A stretch of DNA of 64,000 bases from the NCBI RefSeq assembly GCF_016808335.1, contig NC_053150.1, positions 46,899,607 through 46,963,606 on the forward strand, given 5' to 3'. The DNA comes from Panicum virgatum. Taxonomy: Eukaryota > Streptophyta > Magnoliopsida > Poales > Poaceae. The position numbers and the translations under genes were made by a program. Positions 12,044 to 23,470 of the stretch are shown piece after piece. The notes beneath the pieces are model-generated. The model did no database searches, was not told the origin of the DNA, and worked only from the letters and a program-made list of their open reading frames with translations. How positions within the stretch are numbered: the first letter of the stretch is position 1; every line of letters starts with the position of its first letter.

Positions 12044-12956
12044 ATATTAACACAACTACATATATAAAACTAACATGAAAATATATGTACATATTGCAAA
12101 CATGAGCACACATCTTTTTTATTATAGCTACCATGAACAAATTAACATCTAAATAACATGTATAAAATAACATCTACATATATATGCATAACACAGTTAT
12201 TAGTCCCCACTAAACCAACACACAAACACATACCTACACAACAAACATCTAAAAATCAATGTTAAATCAATAAATACTCGGCAAACCATTGCTTACCGGT
12301 CCAAAAAGCGACGAAAACCGCTCGGGAATCTCCAAATACCGCTCGGTATTAGCGGATCCCGCTCCACGACGGCCACACCGGTGTCTCTACCGACACCGTA
12401 CCGCCGGTAATCGCCGCCCTATCGCCGGAAACCACCGATTTACCGACGTTTACCGGCGTCCGCGGCAGGCCGGCGGCCGAGCGAGCGATTCCCGCTCCTA
12501 CCTCCCGGCTTCCGCCGCCTTACCGGCGATAAAAATCATCTTGAAGCCGAAATCGACGGGGATCGCCTTGATATCGCCGGAGCTCGGGCGAAAGGGGTGG
12601 AGGGGGAGGGGAAAGTGACTCACGGGTTAGATGGGGCCATGGGGGTGTCGGTGGGGTAGTAAAAAAGCTAATGGGTTAACGGGTTAATGGGTCTTAACGG
12701 GTTCCGAATGTTTTTTTATTTTTTCGGTGACCAAATGGTCAAATATTTGAACATGTTCTATATCAGAATGATGTATGTGATCTCTACTTTCTTACCATAT
12801 TTTTGCGTAATTTATTTCAAATTTTTTTGAAAATTTTAAATTTTGGCGAAATTTTTCATAATTTACCGCCGGTTTATGTTATCACTTTTCACATGTATCG
12901 GTAAAAATCGGCGGTAACCACCGGTTACCGATCGGTAAGGAAAACCTGTTAGAGGG

Positions 12957-13293
12957 TCAGATCAAACCTGCTCAACTTCGTGGCCGAACCACCCTGTCCG
13001 ACCTGGCGAACCCACCACGGAGAAGCAATAGAAACCCAGGAGCCCAAACAAAAAACCCAATAAAATCTCGCCTCGCTTCAGTCCGGGGCTCCCCCCGTCG
13101 CCCACCACCCCAATCTCCACGCGTCGCCGCCGCCTGCCGGCGAGTCTAACCCCCTCCGCCACGCCGCCGAAGGTTCCCGACCCCGCAGCGGTTCGGATAA
13201 GGCGGTCGCCGCCACCGGCCCTGCTCTCGCGCCGCACTCCGACCGGCCCCGAGACCGCTTCGGGCTGGATCTAGGGTTGCGTGGGGAGGAGTT
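12957..13293 (+). promoter_or_regulatory. Proximal promoter / 5' UTR region of the RRM gene
   Basis: This is the short GC-rich stretch between the hAT insertion and the start codon. Its downstream part is repeated in the truncated duplicate near 45-208. The start codon context is gttATGG. No clear TATA box was found. Because the hAT element sits immediately upstream, any further promoter sequence must lie within or beyond 8.3 kb of transposons. Confidence 0.45.
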
Positions 13294-16200
13294 ATGGAAG
13301 CCCCCGCCGCGATGGACGCGGCGGACGGTGACGCCCGTGGCTTCAAGGCCGTCTTCACCGCCGCCGGCGAGGAGCTGCTCCAGGGGCGCGTGCGGGAGAA
13401 GCTGCGCGAGTTCAGGAGGAGCGCCCCAGAAACCCTCCTCCTGGTACGTTGCCGCCGCTCGCCGGCTCGATTTCCTCTGTGTCAACACTGATTCGCTAGG
13501 TTCGCCTTTTAGTGGTCAATTTCGGTTGTTCGGGGGACTTAGGGTGCGTTTGGTTGGAGAGCGAGGTCGTATGGAACGGCTCCATTCTAGATTTTAGGGA
13601 TGAGATGATTCTATGCTATGTGTTTGGTTAGAGGGATGGAACGGCTCCATTTCTTGTTTGGTTGGAGGCGCGAGGATGGAGCTGTCCTTACACCGTCAAG
13701 CACCGTTACGTGGGTCCCGCTTGTCGGTGACTCGATCCTCTTCTTCCTCCCTCCTATTTCCCTCTGCGGCCATGGCTCCTCCTTCCTCTGCTCCGCCGGC
13801 CTCCATCCCTCCCGGTCTCGCCTGCACGCGCCGCCCGCGCTCCGCTCCCGCTGGAGCTCCATCCCCGCGCCGAGTACCAGCCCAGCCCGAGTTCTGCATC
13901 CGCGCCGAGCTCCGCCCCAGCGACGCCGGTGCTCCGCCTCCATGCCGAGATCCACCCAGGCCCGCGCTCCGCCTCCGAGTCATGCTCCGCGCCGGCCCGA
14001 GCTCCGCCTCCGTGCCATGCTCTGCCTCGGCCCGAGCTCCGCCCCGACCGGAGCACGGTCTCCGCGCCCTGCTCCACGCCGGCCTGAGCTTTGCCTCCGC
14101 CTCCGGTCCGCCGCGAAGCACCTCCGCCCTCGGTCCCCCACGCTGCCGCCACCGAGCCCCTCCGCCTCCGGTCCGACGCGCCGCCGCCGCGAAGCCCCTC
14201 CGTCTCCGTTCCGACGCGCCGCTGCCGCGGAGCACCTCCGCCCCCGGTCCGCCTATCGAGCTTCGTCGGTGCGCAGGCCGTCGCCCCCACCGCGCCCGAG
14301 ATGCGCTCCCTCCTCACGGCGCGGGACGGCGTCGAAGTGGGACGGCTCGGTTCGGTCGATTTTGCGGGATCGAGCCGTCCCGAATCTTGAGCGAATATTC
14401 GCTCCTCGGAACCGCTCCGTTCCTACGCTCTTCATCCAAACATGACATGGAGCGGCTCCATCCCAGTAGACTCCTGAACCAAATGCACCCTTAGCTAACA
14501 GCATATCACCGACTGTCTAGAATTCTAGATAACTCGTGCAGATTAGGTGACTGTGCCATATGTTTCTGTTTATAGCCGCCCCGCGAACTACATTTTGCTG
14601 GAACCACTAATGTAATGTGGTTAGATAACATGTTCATGCATGCTTGTGTGAGATGGCTGGAGGTTTTTGTTGTTGTTTCTGTTTGGTATGATTGTTGCCT
14701 ATTTGTTTCTATTTTGTGTGGCCCTGCTTGGGTGAACTCAGCAAATGCAATGGACTGGTGGAGTGGACTATATGCACTAAACTATTGTGTTATCATGTGC
14801 AACATATACTCATGTAGCCTCCTCTTAGCTGAGAAGACCCTCCTCTCAGTGGAATATTTTTCAGATCAGGATAAGATAGTAGGGAGAAGTGTGGGATGGC
14901 TCGAGTCTTTCTTTCCCTGTGTGGGATGATTGCTGTCTATTTGTTTCAATTTAGTGTGGCCCTGCTTAGGTGAACTCAGCAAATTTAATCGACTGGTGGA
15001 CTATATACACCATTCTGTTCTGTTATCATGTGTGAAACATACTCTTAATTGAGAAGAACTTCCTCTTCTTAACTGATACCTATTTTATCAAAGTTTACAA
15101 TGGATCTTATTTGTTGCTGCTTGTGTACTTAATACTTGTCCTTGGGCATGCCTCAGGTGAAGTGAACATATGTAATGACAGATTAGAATCATTGAATTTG
15201 GAGCGGAATTGCGGAAAGGTGTTGCATGTTGTCTGTTCCTCTGGTGTTTTTTATGCAACTGAGGCTGCAATACTTATTTGAAACACGTTAGACTGCAGAT
15301 GTAAATGATTTTCCTATCCTTGCATGCCAGTATATGCTATGAATCTTTACTACCTTTTTTTTTTTTCATTTCACCATAATCTGTACTATTTATGTACATT
15401 TAGCCCAAAACCTATACTAGTAGTAGTCAAGAGTGCCCCAGAAAACAGATCGGCATGCAGTGTCTGTGGCAAAGCAAAGGGGAAAGGACCTATGAAATAA
15501 TCTGCATGGAGCATTGCTTATATGTTTACTTCCTCCTACTGAATATCGATATCATTTTACCTTATCAAATTTTTTTCAAACACATATCATCCTAGAACTT
15601 CTAGGCATTTTTTCTTCTTTATTCTTTTCTTGCTTTTCTATATCACCTCAAAAAATGACGCCACTTTCTGATGTAGTATAAATGAAGGACAGGAAGGTCA
15701 TTTGGCCAATTTTCAGAGTCCTTTGTGCACAAATCTAAAACGACATGTATTTTTGTTTGGAGTGTGTAATACTCTTAATTTACATGTATTCACTTTTTGC
15801 AATCATCATTCTCTTGTTCTATTTTTCATTTTATTATGTTGGAAAACTTTGAGAAAAAAGCAATAAGTGGACCTCTGTTGCTGTCTTAAGTGCAGGATTA
15901 TGTTATGGTCTTGCTCAAGAATGGCAGATCTAAGAAAACGGCCAGAGCGGAGCTCAATGTATTTCTAGGGGATGATACTGATGCATTCGTTTCCTGGTCA
16001 GTATTCATATCATGCACTTGAATTTCTTGTATTCTTTGTTTATCAACTGTCTAAAGCAGTACCTAGTATATTTCACATGCAAATATTTTTCTTATTGTAA
16101 TTGGTTATTCATGTGTAAGGATGCTATAAATAATGGTAAAGGGTTAGTAAATGGTCACCTCACTTTTAGAGTAGATATAACAAGTGGCCTTGTATGTGTC

Positions 16201-19200
16201 CTTTTACGCAGTTCACTAATTGATATTCAGACAAATATGCTCATATTGAGCAAGATTACAATAAGGGTCTGATTAATCTTTCCTGTATGTGGATTGAAAT
16301 TAGCAAGTAACACTGGTGGCAGCAGAATAGCAGAGGTTTTGACAAGGTTGTTCTTGGTATCTACTTCACATTATATTCTATGATATTGATATATTTGTGA
16401 ATGAAAAACATATAATTGTACAACAAAAGGCCTAGTGAACATTGAATATCCTTTAGAGTTAGGCCACATAAATGGCTCCTTGTATCTAGATAGCCTTGAA
16501 GTTTAGTTGCATCTAGGTACCATTGCCTTATGGATACCCACAGACACAAAAGCCCATTACTCATTCTTTCTTATATTCTCTTTTGAATCCATGCAGTCAA
16601 AATTCTTAATGAAGCTATAAAATGTATTCATTAAAGTCACATTTTGGAGACCTCTAATTTTTTTAACATTTGAACTCGATGGAAACTAGAACGGTAGAGC
16701 ACCTTTTACTTTTGAAATCAGAAACAATTATATAAACTAAGAAATGTGTGCCCTTTTCTTTTCTCAGGCAAGAGTAGTAATGCATATCCCTGAGTTGATT
16801 CAACATCATAAAGATTTTCATGCACAGCAACAAAGATTGCCAGACAACAACAACAACAACAACATAGCCTTTTTTCCCAAGCAAGTTGGGGTAGGCTAGA
16901 GATGAAACCCGAAAGAAATAAGTTCAAAGTTCAGGCACATTGATAGCTAGTCTCCAAGCGCTCCTATCGAAAGCTATCTCTTTAGAGATATTCCAATCCT
17001 TAAGGTCTCTCTTAACCGACTCATCCCACGTCAGTTTAGGTCTACCTCTGCCCCTCTTTACATTATCGACCCGCTCAAGAACCCCATTACGCACCGGCGC
17101 CTCAGGAGGCCTTCGTTGGACATGTCCAAACCATCTCAGCCGATGCTGGATAAGTTTCTCCTCAATTGGTGCCACCCCGACCCTATCCCGAATAACTTCG
17201 TTCCGGACTCTATCCCTCCTTGTGTGCCCGCAAAACCACCGCAACATCCGCATCTCTGCTACACTCAGTTGCTGGACATGTCGCCTTTTTGTAGGCCAAC
17301 ATTTAGCACTGTATAACATCGCCGGACGAATTGTTGTCCTATAGAATTTGCCTTTTAGCTTTTGTGGCACCCTCTTGTCACAAAGGATGCCAGAAGCTTG
17401 CCGCCATTTCAACCAGCCAGCTGAAATTCTATGCCTAACATCTTCATCAATGTCGCCATCCTTTTGTAACACCGATCCTAAATACCGAAAAGTATCCTTC
17501 TGGACCACCACTTGCCCATCTAGACTAACGTCTCCCCCCTCATGCCTAGTCGCGCTGAAATCGCACATCATGTACTCGGTCTTGGTCCTACTAAGTCTGA
17601 ACCCTTTTGACTCTAACGTGCGTCTCCACAGCTCTAACTTCCTATTAACCCCTGCCCTACTCTCGTCAACTAGCACCACATCATCAGCAAAGAGCATACA
17701 CAAAGGGATCTCATTTCGATGTAGCGCGTCGCTAAGAGGGTTACGCCCCAACGAGTTTCTTGTGGGTTTCAAATCCATTAGAGTGGCTATTTTTTATACT
17801 GGTTTGCCAAAACCTAACGCAACAAAGATTGCCAGAGGAGAAAAAAAAAATCTTGGTTGGCTTTCATATCATCTTATTACACAAAATGAATCTGCTACTG
17901 AATGTTGTTGCTTTTGTAGGTTGTGGGAGCATCTTTCTTCACACTTGCACCTTTATGTGCAAGCAAAAGAACTAAGTCAGGAGACTAAGAATGATGAGTC
18001 TCCCAAGGAAGTATCAGGAAGACAAAAATCATCAGACGTGCTTCCAAGAAACAACGGTCAAACTCATTCTGAGCATACAATTGAATCAAGTACAGCCACA
18101 AGGAGACGGAATAAGAGGGAGTGGAAAGGAATTGGTCGGGAGGGTAGTGAAAATTTTCCACTTCGAAGTGTACTAACTGATATTCTTCATGGAGAGGAGA
18201 AAAGATCACAAAAATCTAGTGAAATACGTCACCCTCCATCAAAACAACAGAATGGCAGGAAGCGTGAAAGGGACGATGAGCCACAGCAAACAAAGGTGCG
18301 ATGCATACTTATTACCTAGGCCTCAACTGCAAAATAATCCCAAAGAATGTCTTATTTTGTTGGCCAAGCTGACAGCAAGTTGGTAACATTGTGCTTTCAT
18401 ATATCTATTTGTACTTCTTAATATCTGTGTTCTATTCTTCTAAGGCTCCCAAATTTTTTATTTGCTGTTGCTAAATATTTTTTAGTCCATACTTCTCCAG
18501 ATTGGATATACCAAGATGCTGTTAGCTTTAAATTAGTTTCAGGCATATGGTGGAATTATCATACCATTTTCCAACAATCAAGTCCCAACTAAATGTTTGT
18601 TCATCATGAGAGTGCACATATGAATTTTGATGGTTTATCTTCAGTACTGCTGGTTCCTTTGATTAACCAACTGGCAAATCTTGCCATTCCCATAATTTGG
18701 ACTGTTGGAGAAGTCTCTTGAGTAGACATTAGTTTATCAACTTCTGTAATTTTGCACCAAGTTTTGATATGAAATCGCTTGTTTGAACCGCTGAGTGATG
18801 AGCATGGCACTGCTTCCTATTTTCACCCTAAACCCTTCATAGGTCCACTCGAATATTCTTTTCTCCTCTAACTATTACTTTAAAATTTGATTATACTTTT
18901 CTGAATTACTATGCCTTTTACAATCAACTCATTTTCTTTGTTACCAGAGAGACATCTCATCGCGCCCCATGATAGGTGGTGGTGCTTCTCGCCGTCTCCT
19001 ACAGTTTGCTGTTCGGGATGCAGTAAAAGCTGTACAGCCAACGAGCAGCTCTGCTGAACCAGCATCAAAGCGTTTGCGCTCTGTGGTTTCCACAACTTCT
19101 GCAGAGAACCATTGTGATAGGAGATCAGAAAGATCTCAAGACAAGCTGCGTGATAGAAGATCAGAAAGATCTCAAGATAACCTGAGTTATGAAAGATCAG

Positions 19201-22200
19201 AAAGATCTCAAGACAACCCGAGTGAGAGGAGATCAGAAAGAACTAGGCCAACACTACAGGTGCAGGGAGCTGCTTTAGCTCTTCGAGCTGCAGCAGAAGC
19301 TGCTGCAGATTCTACCAAGGTTAGATCTACTGGAAGTGTTTTCAAGCGATTGGGTCAAGGGAATGTTGATAAACAGGCATCTCGTTCTCGTGAAGAGAAG
19401 AGAGATTATGAAGATTTCAAACCAGTTATGACCATAGATGAACATGATTCTGATCGCTATGTTAATAATGAAGAATCTGAAGAGGAATCTGGAGAACTGA
19501 CCATGCCAGATCGGGTAGCTGAAATGGGTGTTGATTCAAGCTCTGAAGATGATATGGACCGAGATGAGGGGATTACAAGATACCAAACCTCTATTTCTCA
19601 TGAAGGTGCTTTCTCATCGTTTGAAGAGAAGAAAGCTTTATCAACAAAGTGCAGTGTTGAACTAGAGACTGATGCAATAAGGTCTTCAAGTGTGATTGCT
19701 GAGGAACAACCTGTTCCTTCATCAACAAAAACAGCAAATAAAGCTGTGGCTATTTCTGTTGATGTTAATACGGTGGAACCTCTTAGTTATGAAACTCCAA
19801 AAGATGTTCATGTTGTGGAGAAGCCTTGTGTTACACCCATGAATGCAAATGCAACCAGTGTGGCCACCAATGCCAAAGTAAGCAGCCTTGTATCGTGAGC
19901 AAATATTATGTTTAAATTTCTTCCCACCTCTCAATCAGAATACTTTTAAGTCTCCCTTTACTATGCATTTCGGTCGCTACTATGCACAGCCCAATTTGTA
20001 TGGTATGCTTAATATTCTACCAAATATCCTTTTGATTTTGGTGAAAATCAAATTTACAATTATTAGTCGAAGTCGTAAGACAAGACTGCAGCTTTTCCTT
20101 GGAACTTTCCCATGCTAGTTGGTATACACTTTACAGTAAAAAAAATTAGTAGCTACACTTATTTGCTACTTGAATGGAATGGCAGACCAGTACTTCTATA
20201 CTGAACTAATTTGGGCTAGGCAATGTTTTAAAGGCGACCCGAGGCCAGCTGGGTCTGCCTGGATGCCTAGGCGGCGCCTTTAGAACTATGGGGGTAGGTT
20301 ACATATTTCTTCAGAATGCTTTTTGTGTTTGCCTGCAGCAAATGAAACATTGGGTGAAAACAGTAACTGACATGTCATACTGCTTACTGCACTGGTTTAG
20401 TGCTGTATGCTCTTAGCAGTTAACATCATGGCCCATCATGCCATCGTGTTGATTATGATGCTCATTAGTTTGGAGTTTTCTTCTTTTGATCATTTGTCTT
20501 GTCTTGTGGGTATGCCCTGACTATTGGAGTAATTCTTGGGTACATTGGCCCCTGACTGATACCAAATTTCATGCAGGAATTAGGTCATGCAGAAGTCCAA
20601 AAGGATTCTCAGCGGGCTGCACCTTCTGGTACACATGTCTACTAATGTATACTAATATAAGATGCACAAGTGGTTTTTTTTCCTTCATCCACACAGTGTA
20701 TACATGTCAATCCTCCATCCAGTTAACTGTGTTGAATTGCTGCTATTGGTTGTGTCCTTCCTTTCTCCAATTATTTAATAACACTGATACATGCGGTAAT
20801 ACCACTAGTTAGCCCATCATCTCTGCACCTAATCATTAGCATCTATATCACTTTTATTGTAACCCTACCCAACTTGCATGGGACTAATATCACATATGTT
20901 GCCACTTGTCCATCATGTTCCTAACAAAAAATATGCAGTTACTATTAATACAAAAAACTGTAATAATTTTTATTATTCTATCATATGTTGATGGGAAAAT
21001 ACATTGAGATTATTTTAATGTGTTGCACAAGTCATTATTACAATTAATCATCAAGCCTTGTTAACCTTGGTTGGGAGTGTCATTTATCACTATATAGTTT
21101 ACCTTGTCTTCTTCGCAGTTGCAGTTTCATATAGCACAGCACACCCAACCGAGGATGCAGATTCGAGAACCCTCTACGTTAGCAATGTGGGTATCTGTGT
21201 ATTTCTCATTACCCTTATTATTTCATGTTATTGTATTTATTAATTTACCTCTTGTTAAATTATTTGAAGGTGCACTTTGCTGCCACAAAGGACTCATTAT
21301 CTCGCCATTTCAACAAGTTTGGTGCAGTACTAAAAGTAGTCATTGTCACTAATGCTGCAACGGGTCAGCCAACAGGGTCAGTTTATTTTTAATGCTTATC
21401 GTAGCTGAGATAAGATTTGTATCATGCTAATTTTTTTTTACTTATACCAGAGATCCATATCTAATAAAATCACTACGTTCACCAATTCCTGTGATGCTAA
21501 CACCCTCATTTTGAGATCAGATTAATGCGAAAATTTCTCCGAATATAACACGGAAATTGTGGTTGTTGTCTATCTTAAGATAAACAAATTTTTTTGACAA
21601 TTAGTGATAAAAGGAAAAGGGTAAGTGAAATGCTATCTCATTTGAAATGCAAGTCATTTTGAACATACTGGCTTACTTAATTCTAATCTCAGAAGTCTTT
21701 CTACATTTCTTGAGGGGAAATAGCTATTTTCATACCTCAACTTTCTTCCAAGGCTCAGATTCATCCATCAACTATGAAGCTAGCTAATTTAGTTCTCAAG
21801 CTTTTCATTTAGGCCCAATTTCATCTCCGGCATGATGTGGCACGCCTATGAGGCATGCCACATCATCCAAGAGTGCATTTAAGGTTCTTCGATGCTACCA
21901 GCTCGAGCACCAATATCAATTCAAGTGCTATACTGACTCAAAATTCACTAGCATAGCGAAAAGTGTGATTGAAACTTGTGTCTATGAATAAAATGTTTAT
22001 GCTTTTGTTTATTCCTGCATTGTCCTAGACCATTGGACCACATTTTTTAGGATACATCAAACACATGAAAGAAATCGGGGATGAAAGAGTCAATTTATGT
22101 CAATTGACTCATTCTACAGCACCCATTGCTGACTAGGCATGGTATTACCAACGTGTGTGCCACATAGGAACACAGGTGAAATTGAGCCCAGATAAAAGTT

Positions 22201-22986
22201 TGAGGATCAGATTGGCGAATTTGATAGTTGATGGACGAATTTGAGCCTGAGACGAAAGTTGATGCATCAAATCGACTATTCTGCCGTTTCTTGAATAGAA
22301 CTTAATAATTGTTTTTCTTCTATGATACAGATCTGCCTATGTAGAGTTTTTACACAAAGAATCAGCTGAACGTGCTTTGTCATTGAATGGCACATCATTT
22401 ATGACTCGTATTCTTAAGGTATGATGATTCTTTATCTTTTCAACATTTCTTAGATTGCCATTTGCATTTTGTTGGCCAATAGGGATTGCCATCGTCTAAC
22501 ATGGTACTCCGGCAGATTTTTAATAGGAGATAATCCTCCTATCTTGTTCAGTTTTTGTGTTCATCAGCTTTTTCTCTCTACCCTATGTACTCGTGCTCTA
22601 TGAATGCAGCATACTCACTCCTTGTTGCTCTTCTTGTCATCATTTTGTATTCCCATGCAACTATTAACAAAGCTTCGGAGCGTGAAGTAAAGTTGGTGTT
22701 TATGTTGCTTTTCCTTGTATTGTAGGTTGTCCGTCGTAGTTCTCATGAAGCCGCTCACTTCTATGGTTGGCCTGGTAGCGGACGATCATCATTGTATGGT
22801 AGGCACGGTAGGATGGCATACCCAAGGGCTGTTCTCCCTGGCGGTTCCTTTAGAGGGCGTGCTCCAATGAAAGCTGGTGCTAGAAGTTTACAGTGGAAAC
22901 GTGAGCCTTCAGGCACTGATTCAGGTACAAAAACTGACATGAGTGTGCCGTTATCCTCTGAGCAGGTGCTCCCACCTGCCACATAG
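13294..22986 (+). CDS. Nuclear RNA-binding protein with N-terminal PWI-like region and C-terminal RRM (nine exons)
   Basis: Exons: 13294-13443, 15896-15996, 17920-18295, 18948-19877, 20577-20628, 21119-21186 (or from 21125), 21270-21376, 22331-22418 and 22726-22986. All introns are GT-AG, and the lengths sum to 2133 nt, giving 710 aa plus stop TAG. Residues 1 to about 100 form a helical PWI-like region ([10 protein letters not shown]...FVSWLWEHL) seen in plant RRM proteins related to RBM26/ZC3H14. The middle (about 105-540) is charged and Ser/Arg-rich, with repeated RSERSQD units. The RRM (about 552-624) has RNP2 TLYVSNV and RNP1 GSAYVEF and resembles the nuclear poly(A)-binding (PABN1-type) RRM. 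The tail is Gly/Arg-rich. A nuclear mRNA-processing or poly(A)-related role is inferred from these domains. The first two exons join as LLL-DYVMVLL. No disabling mutation is visible. A truncated duplicate of exon 1 lies upstream. Confidence 0.88.
13542..14490. mobile_element. PIF/Harbinger-type MITE-like element in intron 1
   Basis: Ends GGGTGCGTTTGGTT and AACCAAATGCACCC form terminal inverted repeats flanked by TTA (13539-13541 and 14491-14493), typical of PIF/Harbinger insertions. The 949-bp interior is unusually GC-rich, with degenerate repeats built on gagctccgcctcc and ggtccgacgcg (about 13790-14260). Long ORFs in every frame here reflect composition. The equivalent intron of the truncated duplicate lacks the element. 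Confidence 0.8.
16845..17818 (-). mobile_element. 5'-truncated RTE-type LINE in intron 2
   Basis: The perfect 18-bp target-site duplication gcaacaaagattgccaga flanks the insertion (16827-16844 and 17819-17836). The minus-strand frame 17778-16924 encodes the C-terminal part of an RTE-clade reverse transcriptase: [12 protein letters not shown] catalytic box, then [12 protein letters not shown] and the WFGHVQRRP region. The 3' end is a (TTG)n-type microsatellite (complement caacaacaac at 16845-16862), as in other plant RTE elements. It has no endonuclease domain, so it cannot move on its own. Orientation is opposite to the host gene. Confidence 0.92.
16924..17778 (-). pseudogene. RTE LINE reverse transcriptase, C-terminal fragment
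   Basis: The frame is open for 284 codons and lacks the N-terminal endonuclease and the first RT motifs. The FADD box, the thumb region and a Cys/His-containing tail ([17 protein letters not shown]) are present. The fragment is bounded by a long target-site duplication, so truncation happened at insertion. No function for the host is indicated. Confidence 0.85.
21119..21124 (+). other. Tandem splice acceptor (6 nt apart) at exon 6
   Basis: Intron 5 ends cgcagttgcag, giving two AG acceptors, at 21117-21118 and 21123-21124. Both keep the frame after the phase-1 donor at 20628. The choice adds or omits two residues just before the RRM. Confidence 0.45.
21714..22286. mobile_element. Inverted-repeat MITE in intron 7
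   Basis: The direct repeat tttcttga (21706-21713 and 22287-22294) flanks two long imperfect inverted arms. The left arm reads atagctattttcatacctcaac and is matched by the complement of the right end; blocks near catcaactat and ggctcaaattc also pair. No coding capacity is seen. The 8-bp duplication suggests hAT or a Mutator relative. Confidence 0.7.
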
Positions 22987-23470
22987 CGGAGCATATTATA
23001 GTTAAGCTGATAACAAGAACCAATTGGTATCTTGGTCGTTGCCCGTAATGGTTAAATTTGGACAGCAAGCTGAGAAGATTGTTCCTTCCTGCTGCACTGT
23101 AAAAAAAAGTCCAAAAAAGCATGCAAAATAGAAAAGGTTAAGAATAAGAAAGCAGGGGAGGAGGTTGGCATCAGAAATATGATAAGCTTATCATGCTGAT
23201 AACTGGAGTTGGTCCTCTTCGCAACATGTGAGCTGGCTTAACATACTGGGCAAGCAGACTCCAGCCATCTTAAAGAGGATCATCAACATTCGTGATAATC
23301 ACAACCTTTTGGTTGTGTTCAGTCTCATGGGCAGGATTGATGAACATTTGCTTCAAACTTGTGGGATGGCAGATGCTTATCAAGTAGAAAAAGATGAGCA
23401 GATTTTGGACAAGACATTTTGTGATCATGGATGTAAGCCTTAATTGTATAGCAATAACCAATCTATTTAT
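22987..23470 (+). other. Probable 3' UTR of the RRM gene
   Basis: This is the sequence directly after the stop codon. It is AT-rich, without introns or convincing ORFs. The polyadenylation site cannot be fixed by eye. Confidence 0.4.

Larger units (their letters stand above)
8377..12948 (-). mobile_element. hAT transposon, near-complete, 4572 bp
   Basis: The ends are CAGGGTTCACCTTACCG and, on the opposite strand, CAGGTTTTCCTTACCG. They are flanked by an 8-bp target-site duplication with one mismatch (ctagaggg 8369-8376, ttagaggg 12949-12956). Both subterminal regions are rich in ttaccgg/ccggtaa palindromes, and a 21-bp unit is repeated three times at about 8511-8590. These are plausible transposase-binding sites. 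The interior carries a split transposase gene on the minus strand. The insertion ends only about 340 bp upstream of the start codon of the RRM gene. Confidence 0.9.

Noticed and set aside
13613..14494. Long ORFs on both strands in intron 1
   Set aside because: They lie inside a GC-rich transposon bounded by TTA duplications and are open in several frames at once, as expected from composition.
20220..20290. Inverted motif aaaggcgacc...ggcgccttt as a MITE
   Set aside because: Too short and degenerate to place the ends or find a duplication.
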